Shown in pieces: positions 17,747 through 25,850 of a stretch of 64,000 nucleotides of DNA. Made by a program: the position numbers and the translations under genes. Below the pieces are notes generated by a model. That model made no database searches. It was not told the origin of the DNA and saw nothing but the letters and a program-made list of their open reading frames with translations. Source of the stretch: an uncultured Acidobacteriia bacterium (GTDB lineage Bacteria > Acidobacteriota > Terriglobia > Bryobacterales > Bryobacteraceae); the NCBI GenBank assembly GCA_903851195.1, contig CAINNJ010000022.1, forward strand, positions 56,891-120,890, in the 5' to 3' direction. Position 1 is the stretch's first letter; each line of letters opens with the position of its first letter.

Positions 17747-17980
17747 ATGTTATTCCGCAATTTTCTCGAACTGGCGCTGCGGAATAAATTTTCGCTGGAG
17801 AAAGACGGTCGATATCTGCAGTTCCGCTCGGAGCGCTTCAACATCTTCAACCATCCAGATTTCGACAATCCCAATGTAACGGAGACGAGTTCCACCTTCG
17901 GAAAGATCACGTCGGCGGGCCTGCAGGATACACTCACGAGTTCGCGTCAGATACAGTTTGCTCTCAGGCTGGTTTTTTAA
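17747..17980 (+). pseudogene. 3' remnant of an Oar-like TonB-dependent receptor
   Basis: The last about 77 codons of a frame read RYLQFRSERFNIFNHPDF, then a short strand with FGKITSAG, and finish IQFALRLVF. This is the C-terminal end of acidobacterial carboxypeptidase-regulatory/TonB-dependent receptors, including the terminal aromatic residue of an outer-membrane barrel. The usual roughly 1000 upstream residues are absent. The ATG at 17747 has a CTGGAG upstream, probably by chance. It ends 3 bases before the amidase start, so it could still serve as a leader for that gene. Confidence 0.7.
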
Positions 17981-17983
17981 TTC

Positions 17984-19711
17984 ATGAAGATAACTATTGC
18001 TGTTCTTCTGGCCGCCTCAGTGGCAGCCCTGGCGGCTCCGGCGCCGTTCAATGTGGTGGAAGCGGGCATTCCGGAAATGCGCGCGGCGCTCGAAGCAAAG
18101 CGCCTGACGTCCCGCGAACTGGTGACGCTTTATCTGGCGCGCATCGGCATGTATGAGGACAAGCTGCACTGCATCATCACGGTGAATCCGAATGCGCTGA
18201 AAGAGGCGGACGAGCGCGATCGCGAACGGGCGCAGGGCCGGGTGCGCGGGCCGCTGCACGGGATTCCCATCGCCCTGAAAGATAACGTACTCACGCACGA
18301 CATCGTGACCACCGGCGGGGCGCTGGCGTTCGAGGGTTACATGCCGCCTTACGACGCCACGCTGGTGAAAAATCTGCGGGACGCCGGCGCAATCATTATC
18401 GCGAAGACGGGCCTTTCCGAACTGGCCAACTGGGTGGCCGGCGCGCCCACGCCAATGCCCGGAAATTACAACGCCGTGCGCGGTTTCGGATTCAATCCGT
18501 ACGATCCGCGCAAAGACCCGCGGGAAGGTTCGAACGACGGCCGTCCGGTGCTGCAGACCGGCGGGTCGAGTTCCGGTGTCGGCACGGCCGCCAATTTCTG
18601 GGCCGGAAATGTGGGGAGCGAAACGTCGGGGTCCATCCTGAGTCCGTCGAATCAGACCATGCTCGCGGCGGTGAAGCCGACGGTGGGCCGGATCAGCCGC
18701 TACGGAGTCATCCCGATTACGGCCGATCAGGATACGGCGGGTCCCATGGCGAAGACGGTGACGGACGCCGCAATCCTGCTGGGCGCGCTGGAGAGCCCGG
18801 CGCCCGATCCCAACGATGCGGCCACCAAACTGTGCACACCGCCGCCAGGCCGGGATTACACGAAGTTTCTGAAGGCGGACGGACTGAAAGGCGCGCGCAT
18901 CGGGATCCCGCGGGCGATGTTCTATGAGCGCGCGAAGCTGCCCCAGCGGATGGGCGGGCCGGAGCCGGGCGCGGGCGGCGGACGCGGTGGGCGTGGCGGC
19001 GGGGGTGATCCGCTGACGCCGGAACAGGCCGCCGCGATGACGGAGGCGATCGAAATTCTGAAGGCCCAGGGCGCAATTATCGTCGATTCCGTGGAAATTC
19101 CGAGTATTGCGACGCAGGATCCGGATAAGAATTTCGCCCTTTGGGGGCAATGTTCCGGGCTCAACAATGTCAAGGGTAAGGATGCGAACTGTTCGGTGGT
19201 TCTGAAGTACGGAATGAAGCGCGATTTCAATGCGTTTCTGGCCACGCTCGGGCCGTCGGCTCCGGTGAAGACGCTGACCGAGTTACGCGAGTGGAACATT
19301 ACGCACATCAGCGCGGGGGCGATCCGGTTCGGGCAGTCGCAACTCGACATTTCCGACGAGATGGATTTGCAGGCCGACCGGGCGCGGTATGAACACGACC
19401 GGGCGAAGGATATTGAACTCGCGGGAACCAACGGAATCGATGCGGTGATGAAGGCGAATCAGCTGGATGCGCTGTTGTTTCCGGGCGCGAGCGGTGCGGC
19501 CATCGCGGCGAAACCCGGCTATCCCACGGTGATCGTGCCGTTCGCGATGGTGCCGAATGCGGGGACTTTTCCGGCGGGATTCGTGCCGAAGCCGTCGCCG
19601 TTCGGGGTGAGTTTTACCGGGATGGCCTGCAGCGAGCCGAAGCTGCTGGAGTTGGGGTTTGCGTTCGAGAAGGCCACGAAGCGGCGAGTGCCGCCGGAGG
19701 CCGTGCCGTAG
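17984..19711 (+). CDS. Secreted amidase-signature family hydrolase
   Basis: 575 aa with a signal peptide (ITIAVLLAASVAALAAPAP). The amidase-signature Ser-cisSer-Lys triad is visible: Lys in IALKDN near residue 98, GGSSSG near 193-198, and Ser in GSETSGSI near 216. The family hydrolyses carboxamides; the substrate cannot be read from sequence. A glycine-rich loop (GGGRGGRGGGG) near 330 is an insertion in the otherwise regular fold. The protein is longer than cytoplasmic amidases such as GatA because of the signal peptide and insertions. Convergent with tpiA, with a strong hairpin between them. Confidence 0.86.
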   Translation: MKITIAVLLAASVAALAAPAPFNVVEAGIPEMRAALEAKRLTSRELVTLYLARIGMYEDKLHCIITVNPNALKEADERDRERAQGRVRGPLHGIPIALKDNVLTHDIVTTGGALAFEGYMPPYDATLVKNLRDAGAIIIAKTGLSELANWVAGAPTPMPGNYNAVRGFGFNPYDPRKDPREGSNDGRPVLQTGGSSSGVGTAANFWAGNVGSETSGSILSPSNQTMLAAVKPTVGRISRYGVIPITADQDTAGPMAKTVTDAAILLGALESPAPDPNDAATKLCTPPPGRDYTKFLKADGLKGARIGIPRAMFYERAKLPQRMGGPEPGAGGGRGGRGGGGDPLTPEQAAAMTEAIEILKAQGAIIVDSVEIPSIATQDPDKNFALWGQCSGLNNVKGKDANCSVVLKYGMKRDFNAFLATLGPSAPVKTLTELREWNITHISAGAIRFGQSQLDISDEMDLQADRARYEHDRAKDIELAGTNGIDAVMKANQLDALLFPGASGAAIAAKPGYPTVIVPFAMVPNAGTFPAGFVPKPSPFGVSFTGMACSEPKLLELGFAFEKATKRRVPPEAVP

Positions 19712-19747
19712 TTTCGGCGATCAATCGCGCAGCAAAAGACAAATGTT

Positions 19748-19786
19748 TTGTATTCGGGTCAACCGGACTGGCTGACCCGAATACAA
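19748..19786. terminator. Strong stem-loop between convergent amidase and tpiA
   Basis: A perfect 14-bp stem (ttgtattcgggtca with tgacccgaatacaa) around an 11-base loop. It sits between two convergent genes, as a bidirectional terminator would, but neither side has a real T-run, so intrinsic termination is uncertain. Confidence 0.5.
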
Positions 19787-19808
19787 GCCGGACACGCAGC
19801 GTAGAAAC

Positions 19809-20558
19809 TTAGTAATTCACTACGGCCGCGAAAACTTTCGGATCCAGACTCGCCCCGCCCACCAGCGCTCCGTCGATATCTTCCTGCGCCATCAGATGCG
19901 CCACATTATCCGGCTTCACGCTCCCGCCATACAGGATGCGCGCGGCCGCCGCGGCCTCGGCGCCGAACTTTTCCGCGACCTTGCCGCGCAGGAAACGATG
20001 CGCGTCCGCGGCGATCTGCGGAGTAGCGGTCTTCCCGGTCCCGATGGCCCAAACCGGCTCATACGCGATCACGGTTTTGGCGAACTGTTCCGGGGTAAGA
20101 GGCGCAAGACCACCGTCGAACATCGCGCCGAGCACCGCCTCGGTCTGCCCAGACTCGCGCTCTTCCAGCCGCTCGCCAACACACACGATCGGCGTCAGGC
20201 CGTACTGCAGCGCCGCTTCCACTTTGCGGACCACATCCGGTTCATTCTCGCCGAAATACTGCCGGCGCTCACTGTGGGCGATGATCACGTACTGGCAGCC
20301 GATCGCCTGGAGCATGTGGCCGGAGACTTCACCGGTCACCGCGCCTTCCTTGCCCCAATAGAGGTTCTGGGCGCCAATGCCGATGTTGCTTCCCTCGGTT
20401 TCTTTCACCGCCGCGTGCAGATTCGGGAACGGCGGGCAGAGGACGATGTCGCAGTTCACGGCCGCGGCCACCAGGGGCTTGAAAGCCTCAAAAAAGCTGT
20501 GCGTTTCAGCCGGCGTCTTGTACATCTTCCAGTTGCCGGCCATCAGGGGTTTTCTCAT
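19809..20558 (-). CDS. tpiA: Triosephosphate isomerase
   Basis: 249 aa, normal length. It has AGNWKMYK (Lys12 region), catalytic His in IIAHSERR near 98, Glu in [11 protein letters not shown] near 167 (phosphate-gripping loop 6 follows) and [11 protein letters not shown] near 212. It interconverts dihydroxyacetone phosphate and glyceraldehyde 3-phosphate in glycolysis. The start overlaps the deoB stop by 4 bases, an arrangement that links pentose-derived carbon to glycolysis. Confidence 0.95.
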   Translation of the reverse strand: MRKPLMAGNWKMYKTPAETHSFFEAFKPLVAAAVNCDIVLCPPFPNLHAAVKETEGSNIGIGAQNLYWGKEGAVTGEVSGHMLQAIGCQYVIIAHSERRQYFGENEPDVVRKVEAALQYGLTPIVCVGERLEERESGQTEAVLGAMFDGGLAPLTPEQFAKTVIAYEPVWAIGTGKTATPQIAADAHRFLRGKVAEKFGAEAAAAARILYGGSVKPDNVAHLMAQEDIDGALVGGASLDPKVFAAVVNY

Positions 20559-21718
20559 AAAATTGCGTCTAAAAAGCTGGTTCCGCGTGCGATTGACGTC
20601 CCGAAGTTTTCGGCCACGGTCTGACCAATATCGCTGAGGGATTTACGTAATCCCAAGTCGACGCCGGCGCGACTGCGCGGCCCGAAAACAAGCAGCGGCG
20701 TGTACTCGCGGCTGTGATCCGTCGAAGGCGTGGTCGGGTCGCAGCCATGGTCGGCGGTGAGGATCGCGAGGTCGTCCTCGCGCAGAGCGCCCCGCAGTTC
20801 GGGCAACCAGCGGTCGAACTCTTCGAGCGCCGCGCCGTAGCCTTCCACATCGTTGCGGTGCCCGTACTGCTGGTCGAAATCCACCAGATTCACGTAGATC
20901 AGACCGCCGTCGAAGTCGCGGACGGCCTCCAGCGTTTTCGCCATGCCGTCGGTGTTGCTTTTCGTGAGCACGTGGTCTTCAATGCCGCGGCCCAGAAACA
21001 CGTCGAAGATCTTGCCGACGCTGAACACCTTCACCTTGCGGGCTTCCAGTTGATCGAGCAGCATGCCGCGCGGCGGCGGCACGGCGTAATCGTGCCGGTT
21101 GGTGGTGCGTTTGAAATGGCCGGGTTCGCCTTCGAAGGGTCGGGCGATCACGCGGCCCACTTCGTGCGGTCCGTGCAGAATCTCGCGGGCAATCTCGCAC
21201 ATCCGGTAGAGTTCCCAGAGCGGAATCACCTCTTCGTGCGCGGCGATCTGAAAGACGCTGTCGGCGGACGTGTAGACAATCGGCGAGCCGGATTCCACGT
21301 GCTCTTCGCCCAGTTCTTTGATAATTTCCGTGCCGGAAGCGGCCTTATTGCCCAGCGTGGACCGGCCAATGCGATTCTCGAACTCCCGCATGATTTCCGG
21401 CGGAAAGCCGTTCGGGTAAAGCGGAAACGGTTTCTCGAGATGGATGCCGACCATCTCCCAATGTCCGGTTGTCGTGTCCTTGCCGGGCGAAGCGAGCGTA
21501 CACCGGCCCCACGCGCCTTCCGGAGCGACGGCTTGCGGGAGTTGGGGGATGGGTTTCAGGTTGCCCAGGCCGAGCGCGCACAGATTCGGCAGATGCAGTC
21601 CGCGCAGGCGGGCAATGTTGCCGAGCGTGTCACTGCCAACGTCGCCATACGCCGCCGCGTCGGGCATTTCGCCCACGCCCACGCTGTCCAGAACAATCCA
21701 GATGACTCGGTTAAACAC
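20555..21718 (-). CDS. deoB: Phosphopentomutase
   Basis: 387 aa alkaline-phosphatase-superfamily enzyme. The metal-binding opening [14 protein letters not shown], catalytic Thr in [11 protein letters not shown] near 88, and the second metal site [17 protein letters not shown] near 325 are all present. It interconverts (deoxy)ribose 1- and 5-phosphates in nucleoside breakdown. The first gene of a deoB-tpiA unit. The upstream bases hold the first copy of a duplicated segment belonging to another gene (21738). Confidence 0.94.
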   Translation of the reverse strand: MFNRVIWIVLDSVGVGEMPDAAAYGDVGSDTLGNIARLRGLHLPNLCALGLGNLKPIPQLPQAVAPEGAWGRCTLASPGKDTTTGHWEMVGIHLEKPFPLYPNGFPPEIMREFENRIGRSTLGNKAASGTEIIKELGEEHVESGSPIVYTSADSVFQIAAHEEVIPLWELYRMCEIAREILHGPHEVGRVIARPFEGEPGHFKRTTNRHDYAVPPPRGMLLDQLEARKVKVFSVGKIFDVFLGRGIEDHVLTKSNTDGMAKTLEAVRDFDGGLIYVNLVDFDQQYGHRNDVEGYGAALEEFDRWLPELRGALREDDLAILTADHGCDPTTPSTDHSREYTPLLVFGPRSRAGVDLGLRKSLSDIGQTVAENFGTSIARGTSFLDAIL

Positions 21719-21737
21719 CAGTTCCCACTATATAAGG

Positions 21738-21808
21738 CGGCGTTACACTGAGAGAAACAACCCCATGCAGACACGCAGGAATTTCATCGGCAACGTGGCG
21801 ACCGGGCT
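21738..21808 (+). repeat. 71-bp direct repeat, copy 1
   Basis: Identical to 23519-23589 except at one base (21800 G against 23581 C), with 62 uninterrupted identical bases at the left. It contains about 27 bases upstream of, and the first 15 codons of, the Gfo/Idh/MocA oxidoreductase gene at 23546. The distance between copies is 1781 bases. Confidence 0.95.
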
Positions 21809-21833
21809 CGACCGAACGGGTCGGGTGGACTGA
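21765..21833 (+). pseudogene. Truncated 5' copy of the Tat-exported oxidoreductase gene
   Basis: ATG followed by MQTRRNFIGNVATGL, identical to the N-terminus of the oxidoreductase at 23546, then seven unrelated codons (DRTGRVD) and a stop. The remaining roughly 380 codons are missing here. It carries a Tat-like RRNF motif but no mature protein, so it is most likely a leftover of the event that duplicated this segment. Confidence 0.8.
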
Positions 21834-21881
21834 CGCCGCACGGAAAACCTGTAAAATTGAGACGAGTCTGGTCACCACCAC

Positions 21882-22718
21882 ATGATTCTGAGCGATGAAG
21901 AAATTCTGCATCTCGCCCGCACTTCCAATCTTCTGGCCGACTTTGACGTGAAGAACGTTCGCAACTGCTCCTGCGTGCTGCGCGCGAACGGCGTCTTCCG
22001 TCCCGAGACGGGGGAAAAAGAAATCCTGAACACCGGCGACGGGCCTCGCCGTCAACTCGTGTGGGAACTCGGCCCGTCCGAAACCATGGTCGTGGTGACA
22101 AAAGAAGAGGTCTGCATGCCGGCAAATGTGTGTGCGACCTATGCCCCTTTGTTTCGCCTCGCCAAGCAGGGCGTGATGTTGTTGAATGCGAGCGTCGTGG
22201 AGCCGGGATATAGCGGTCCCCTGAGTTGTTTTCTGGCCAATTTCTCCGCAAGTACCGTCACGTTGCGGCAGGACGCACCGATCGCCAAGATCGTTTTTCA
22301 TGCCGTCACACCGCCTGCCAGGGTCGTACCCGAAGTGATCGGCCGTCAGGAATATGAAGAGGGGCTGGCCGAGAACGCAAAGAAGTATCACCGTTCGTTC
22401 ATGGATGTGGAGGGTATCGAAAAGCGGGCCGCGGAAAAGGCGCGTTCGGAGCTGAAGGGCTGGGTATTAGGTGGTGGCATCATGGTCGCGATTCTGGTTT
22501 CGTGGGCCTCTCTCGAGCCGATCGTTTCCAAATGGCTGTGGGAAAAGACGGGACTGATCAGTTCGACCGGTCGCGTGGAGGATGTCAAACTCCTCAAAGA
22601 CATCCAGAGCGAACAGAGTATCCTCCGGCAACAACTCGAGCAAAGAAAGGCCAATGATGATCTCGCAGCGCAAATCCAGGAGCTCAAACGGGAGATCGCG
22701 GCTCTTAAAAAGCGCTGA
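21882..22718 (+). CDS. Membrane-anchored dCTP deaminase/dUTPase-fold protein, degenerate site
   Basis: 278 aa. Residues 1-150 follow the trimeric dUTPase/Dcd fold: ILSDEEIL, LRANGVFRP, LGPSETMVVVTKEEVCMP, then VVEPGYSGPLSC near 105 and QDAPIAKIVF. The substrate-binding RSS of motif 2 reads APL, and the position of the Dcd catalytic glutamate is Phe, so deamination or dUTP hydrolysis is unlikely. A membrane helix follows near 194-212 (GGGIMVAILVSWASL), and residues 235-278 form a charged coiled coil ending KREIAALKKR. Likely a nucleotide-sensing or scaffold protein at the inner membrane. It lies in the insert flanked by the 71-bp repeats, with a methyltransferase overlapping its 3' end. Confidence 0.68.
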   Translation: MILSDEEILHLARTSNLLADFDVKNVRNCSCVLRANGVFRPETGEKEILNTGDGPRRQLVWELGPSETMVVVTKEEVCMPANVCATYAPLFRLAKQGVMLLNASVVEPGYSGPLSCFLANFSASTVTLRQDAPIAKIVFHAVTPPARVVPEVIGRQEYEEGLAENAKKYHRSFMDVEGIEKRAAEKARSELKGWVLGGGIMVAILVSWASLEPIVSKWLWEKTGLISSTGRVEDVKLLKDIQSEQSILRQQLEQRKANDDLAAQIQELKREIAALKKR

Positions 22719-23457
22719 TTCTCACGCCCTTCGTTCGACGCGCCATCCCGGTGAAATTCCTGCGGCCCAGCGGATTTTTGCGGCCCACGAAGGGTATGAT
22801 CTGGCCGCGCCGGGCTTCGACCAGTGGAAATGGTCGGCCTTTTGGAAGCACAACGAAGCGCCGATCGTGGAGCGCTGGATCGCGAGTTTGCACGCAGGCC
22901 CCGGAATGGATGCAGGCTGCGGGACCGGCGTCTACACCAAATCGCTCAGGTCCGCGGGCCTGCTATGCACGGAGGTGGACATCAGCGGACCGATGCTGCG
23001 GATTCTCCGGCGGAAACATGTCGGCCCCGGCGCGCCGCCGGATGTGGCTCAGGCGGACCTGCGAATGCTTCCCTTTGCCGACGCGGCATTCGACTGGATT
23101 CTGTGCACCCGTGCGTTGAGCAATATTGGCCGGCCCGGAGCGGTGTTTTCCGAATTCGCGCGTGTCCTCAGGCCCGGCGGCAGAGCGCTGATCACCGATG
23201 TGCATCCGGAGCACCCCTACACCTGCACGTCGATTCCCTCGGAAATCGGCTGTATTTCCATTCAGACCTACAAGCACGGAATCTCGACAATCGTTCACGA
23301 GATGGAGTCCACCGGGGCTTTTGCGATCCGCGACCTGCATGAGTATCGCGCCTCCGAATTGCCCTGGCTGCCTGCCGGAACGCCGTTCAGGAAGCTACAG
23401 TCAAGCGAGGATACACCGGTGTTTTACTCCGTGGAGCTGGATCGGAATCGAGCTTAG
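22654..23457 (+). CDS. Class I SAM-dependent methyltransferase
   Basis: Up to 267 aa. SAM-binding motif I MDAGCGTGVYTK (near 86), DISGPML for motif II, MLPFADAAFDWIL and LRPGGRALITDVHPEH are clear. The substrate is not inferable; small-molecule (UbiE/COQ5-like) relatives share this layout. Start: ATG at 22654 with AAGAAAGG 3 bases upstream, which overlaps the previous gene by 65 bases in another frame. No better start exists before the conserved part, though residues 1-45 look unlike the family. It shares the insert with the dUTPase-fold gene and is probably co-transcribed. Confidence 0.75.
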   Translation: MMISQRKSRSSNGRSRLLKSADSHALRSTRHPGEIPAAQRIFAAHEGYDLAAPGFDQWKWSAFWKHNEAPIVERWIASLHAGPGMDAGCGTGVYTKSLRSAGLLCTEVDISGPMLRILRRKHVGPGAPPDVAQADLRMLPFADAAFDWILCTRALSNIGRPGAVFSEFARVLRPGGRALITDVHPEHPYTCTSIPSEIGCISIQTYKHGISTIVHEMESTGAFAIRDLHEYRASELPWLPAGTPFRKLQSSEDTPVFYSVELDRNRA

Positions 23458-23518
23458 CCGTCCGTCCGGCGAACCGCCCGGGAACAGACGCTGAGGAGCA
23501 CCAGGCAGCGCCGCAAAC

Positions 23519-23589
23519 CGGCGTTACACTGAGAGAAACAACCCCATGCAGACACGCAGGAATTTCATCGGCAACGTGGCCACCGGGCT
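23519..23589 (+). repeat. 71-bp direct repeat, copy 2
   Basis: The intact-gene copy of the repeat at 21738-21808. It covers the region upstream of the oxidoreductase start and its first 15 codons. Left of it the two copies diverge at once (AT-rich in copy 1, GC-rich in copy 2). Confidence 0.95.
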
Positions 23590-24745
23590 GGCGGGCAGCC
23601 TGGCCACCGGGCGTGTGATGGGCGCGAATGACCGGATCCGGCTGGGCATTATCGGGATCGGCGAACGCGGCACGCAGATCGCGCGGGAAGCGATTGCCTG
23701 TCCCAACACCGAGTTCGTGGCCTTCGCGGACGTCTATACCCGGCGCCTCGAAGACGCAAAGAAGCTGGCGCCCGACGCGAAAACTTATCTCGACTACCGC
23801 CATCTGCTCGAAGACAAATCGCTTGATGCCGTCCTGATTGCCACGCCCCAGCATCTGCACGCCGAGTGTTTCGTCGCCGCGCTCGACGCCGGAAAACACG
23901 TCTACCAGGAAAAGACGATGGCGTTCACGGTGGAGCACGCCAAACAGATGCGCGCGGCGCACCAGAAGGCCAGCCGTCTCACGGTCCAGATCGGGCACCA
24001 GAGTTGCTCCTCCGGTCAGGTGACGGATGCGGCGAACTATCTTGCCAGCGGCACTGTGGGCAAAGTGACCGCGATCCACGGCCATATGTTCCGGAACACG
24101 CCGCACGGCAAGCCGCAGTGGGCCCGGCCCGTCTACCCGGACATGACCCCGGAAAATATCCTGTGGAAGCAGTTTCTGGGCGGCGCGCCGGAGCGGGAAT
24201 TCGACGCGCAGCACTACATCAACTGGCGTTACTTCTGGGATTATTCGGGCGGCAACGTTTACGAGAATATGTGCCACCAGATTGCCTTCTGGTACAAGGT
24301 GATGGGGCTGCAGATTCCGCAGGCCGTGAACATGACCGGCGGCATCTACCTGTGGAAGGACGGTCGCGAGGTGCCGGACACCATGAACGTGTCCATGGTG
24401 CATCCCGAAGAGGTTCTGTTCAGCTGGGATTCCGGTTTCGGCAACAATCAGCTGGGTTCCACCGAGGATGTTCTCGGCACGGACGGAACCATCGCGAAAG
24501 GCCAGCAGATTCGGTATCTGCCCCAGAAAGTGAACCGGCCGGACGGCGTGGAAATGCTCGGCCAGTCGCCGACACCGCCCCGGGCGCATATGCAGAACTT
24601 CCTGGATTGCGTGCGCGGCGGGAAAGAAACCAACTGCCCGTTTGAAGTGGGCTTCCGCGTTTCCATTGCCTGCCGGATGGCGGTGGAGAGTTACCGCCAG
24701 GGCCGGACGATGAAGTGGGATCCGGACAAAGAAGAAATCGTCTGA
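23546..24745 (+). CDS. Tat-exported Gfo/Idh/MocA family oxidoreductase
   Basis: 399 aa with a twin-arginine leader (TRRNFIG), then a Rossmann fold (LGIIGIGERGTQIA near 35), DAVLIATPQHLH near 93, the YQEKTMAF catalytic-lysine motif near 115 and the alpha/beta C-terminal domain typical of the family (GGNVYENMCHQIAFW). These enzymes oxidise or reduce sugar-like substrates with a tightly bound NAD(P); exported members are common in Acidobacteriota and Planctomycetes. Its 5' end exists a second time at 21765, 1.78 kb upstream, so an insertion probably separated this gene from its original promoter. Confidence 0.85.
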   Translation: MQTRRNFIGNVATGLAGSLATGRVMGANDRIRLGIIGIGERGTQIAREAIACPNTEFVAFADVYTRRLEDAKKLAPDAKTYLDYRHLLEDKSLDAVLIATPQHLHAECFVAALDAGKHVYQEKTMAFTVEHAKQMRAAHQKASRLTVQIGHQSCSSGQVTDAANYLASGTVGKVTAIHGHMFRNTPHGKPQWARPVYPDMTPENILWKQFLGGAPEREFDAQHYINWRYFWDYSGGNVYENMCHQIAFWYKVMGLQIPQAVNMTGGIYLWKDGREVPDTMNVSMVHPEEVLFSWDSGFGNNQLGSTEDVLGTDGTIAKGQQIRYLPQKVNRPDGVEMLGQSPTPPRAHMQNFLDCVRGGKETNCPFEVGFRVSIACRMAVESYRQGRTMKWDPDKEEIV

Positions 24746-24816
24746 CGCGCCGGCTTCAAACCCTTCGGCCAGGAATGGCCAGTTGATTGCTGTTCCTCAG
24801 CCAGGAGCAATCACCC

Positions 24817-24990
24817 ATGTCGACAGGACCTAATATTCCGCTCCCGGATCCGGACCCGATATTCCCGCCGCCCGGGCCTGGGCCCGACGTACCGGAGCCG
24901 GATACGGATCTTCCGGCGGCGCCCCCGCCTCCCTACCAGATGGCTTCTCCTGGAATTCCGCCGCGGCCAGCAGCAACAACTCACGAATGA
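24817..24990 (+). CDS. Proline-rich small protein (57 aa), antisense-overlapping
   Basis: ATG at 24817 with a good AGGAG 9 bases upstream encodes 57 residues dominated by Pro, Asp and Gly (PDPDPIFPPPGPGPDVPEPD). Small proline-rich proteins of this composition are known in soil bacteria, but I cannot name a family. It overlaps most of its length with the 3' tail of the response regulator on the other strand, so composition could partly be a by-product of that frame. Function unknown. Confidence 0.4.
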   Translation: MSTGPNIPLPDPDPIFPPPGPGPDVPEPDTDLPAAPPPPYQMASPGIPPRPAATTHE

Positions 24991-25390
24991 TAAATCCGAT
25001 CCGGAGATACTCTTCGAGGTCCGGCGGCTTCACGATGTAGCGCTGCACGCGCAACCGGTCCATCCTCGCCCGTTCCCGCTGCCACGGCGCGGAACTGAGA
25101 ATCGCCACGGGGACATTCTGAAAGGAGGGATTCTCCCGCATGGCAGCCAGAATTTCCACACCTTCGCTCTTCGGCACATTCAGATCGAGCACAGCGAGGT
25201 CCGGCACCGGGCTGGCAACGTGCCTGCCGGTCTGGCGAACGTAGGCGATGGCCTCCCCGCCATCGTCAATGATGGTGAGATCGCAATCGACATTCGCCGT
25301 GCTGAGCGCCAGCCGGAGCAGTTCGACATCGGCCGGATTATCTTCCACCACCAGAATCCGCGCTTTTCGTCCCACCGTGTGCACACTCAT
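24830..25390 (-). CDS. Single-domain response regulator (Rcp1/CheY-like)
   Basis: 186 aa. Receiver domain with acidic pair in VVEDNPADVELL, phospho-acceptor Asp in DLAVLDLNVPKSEG near 70, Ser/Thr switch in AILSSAP near 100 and the Lys of YIVKPPDLEEY near 120. No DNA-binding output domain. The last roughly 40 residues are Pro/Ala/Arg-rich and lie opposite the small proline-rich frame. Regulators of this length normally stop near residue 145, so the tail may be a read-on extension. No histidine kinase lies next to it; it ends an isolated minus-strand unit. Confidence 0.83.
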   Translation of the reverse strand: MSVHTVGRKARILVVEDNPADVELLRLALSTANVDCDLTIIDDGGEAIAYVRQTGRHVASPVPDLAVLDLNVPKSEGVEILAAMRENPSFQNVPVAILSSAPWQRERARMDRLRVQRYIVKPPDLEEYLRIGFIIRELLLLAAAEFQEKPSGREAGAPPEDPYPAPVRRAQARAAGISGPDPGAEY

Positions 25391-25850
25391 GGAAAGACCC
25401 GAAGCGGCACGTCGGGGCCGCCCCCTCCCGCGCCGAGATCATTATCCGCCATGATAACCGTAAGGTGAACCTCTTTCCGGGTCGCCCCCGAATTCCGCGC
25501 TGAGAAACAAGGTCGCTTTTGGACCCGCGCCGTACTGGTAGCGTGCGGCGTGCAAGTGGAGGTCCAGTCCGGCGCGGCCACCCTCAGGAAAGCTGCGGCA
25601 AGTAAGTTATGTTTCTTTGTGAATCGCCGGTCGCAACATACTTACTGTCACTCGTAGCAGTATTGTGTGCGAATTACTGGTGCTCAGGAGCACATTCAGG
25701 CGCGATTTGTAATAAAAGTTGTTTTTAAATCTAATCTTTTGTGCTTGTTGGTGCGACTATTAATACAGAACCGCGCGCGGCCGCAACTTACTGTAAGTTT
25801 ATTCGCCGCGGAGTAACCAGGCGGTTCTAATCTACCCGATGAGGTAAAGG
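25391..25850. other. 460-bp intergenic region with AT-rich part upstream of the Crp/Fnr gene
   Basis: No supported gene. The right half (about 25600-25800) is markedly richer in A and T than its surroundings. It contains related motifs: a reverse-oriented agtaagtt near 25610, cttactgt at 25641 and cttactgt inside the palindrome at 25785. This looks like a regulatory region for the regulator at 25851. Confidence 0.5.
25785..25799. promoter_or_regulatory. Perfect palindrome aacttac-t-gtaagtt, candidate operator
   Basis: A 15-base symmetric site, 51 bases before the Crp/Fnr start; its half-site cttac recurs at 25641 and in reverse near 25610. It differs from the FNR (TTGAT) and CRP (TGTGA) consensus sites. 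Autoregulation is inference. Confidence 0.4.

Noticed and set aside
25387..25581. 64-codon minus-strand frame upstream of the response regulator
   Set aside because: No ribosome-binding site or recognisable pattern; its stop overlaps the regulator start by chance.
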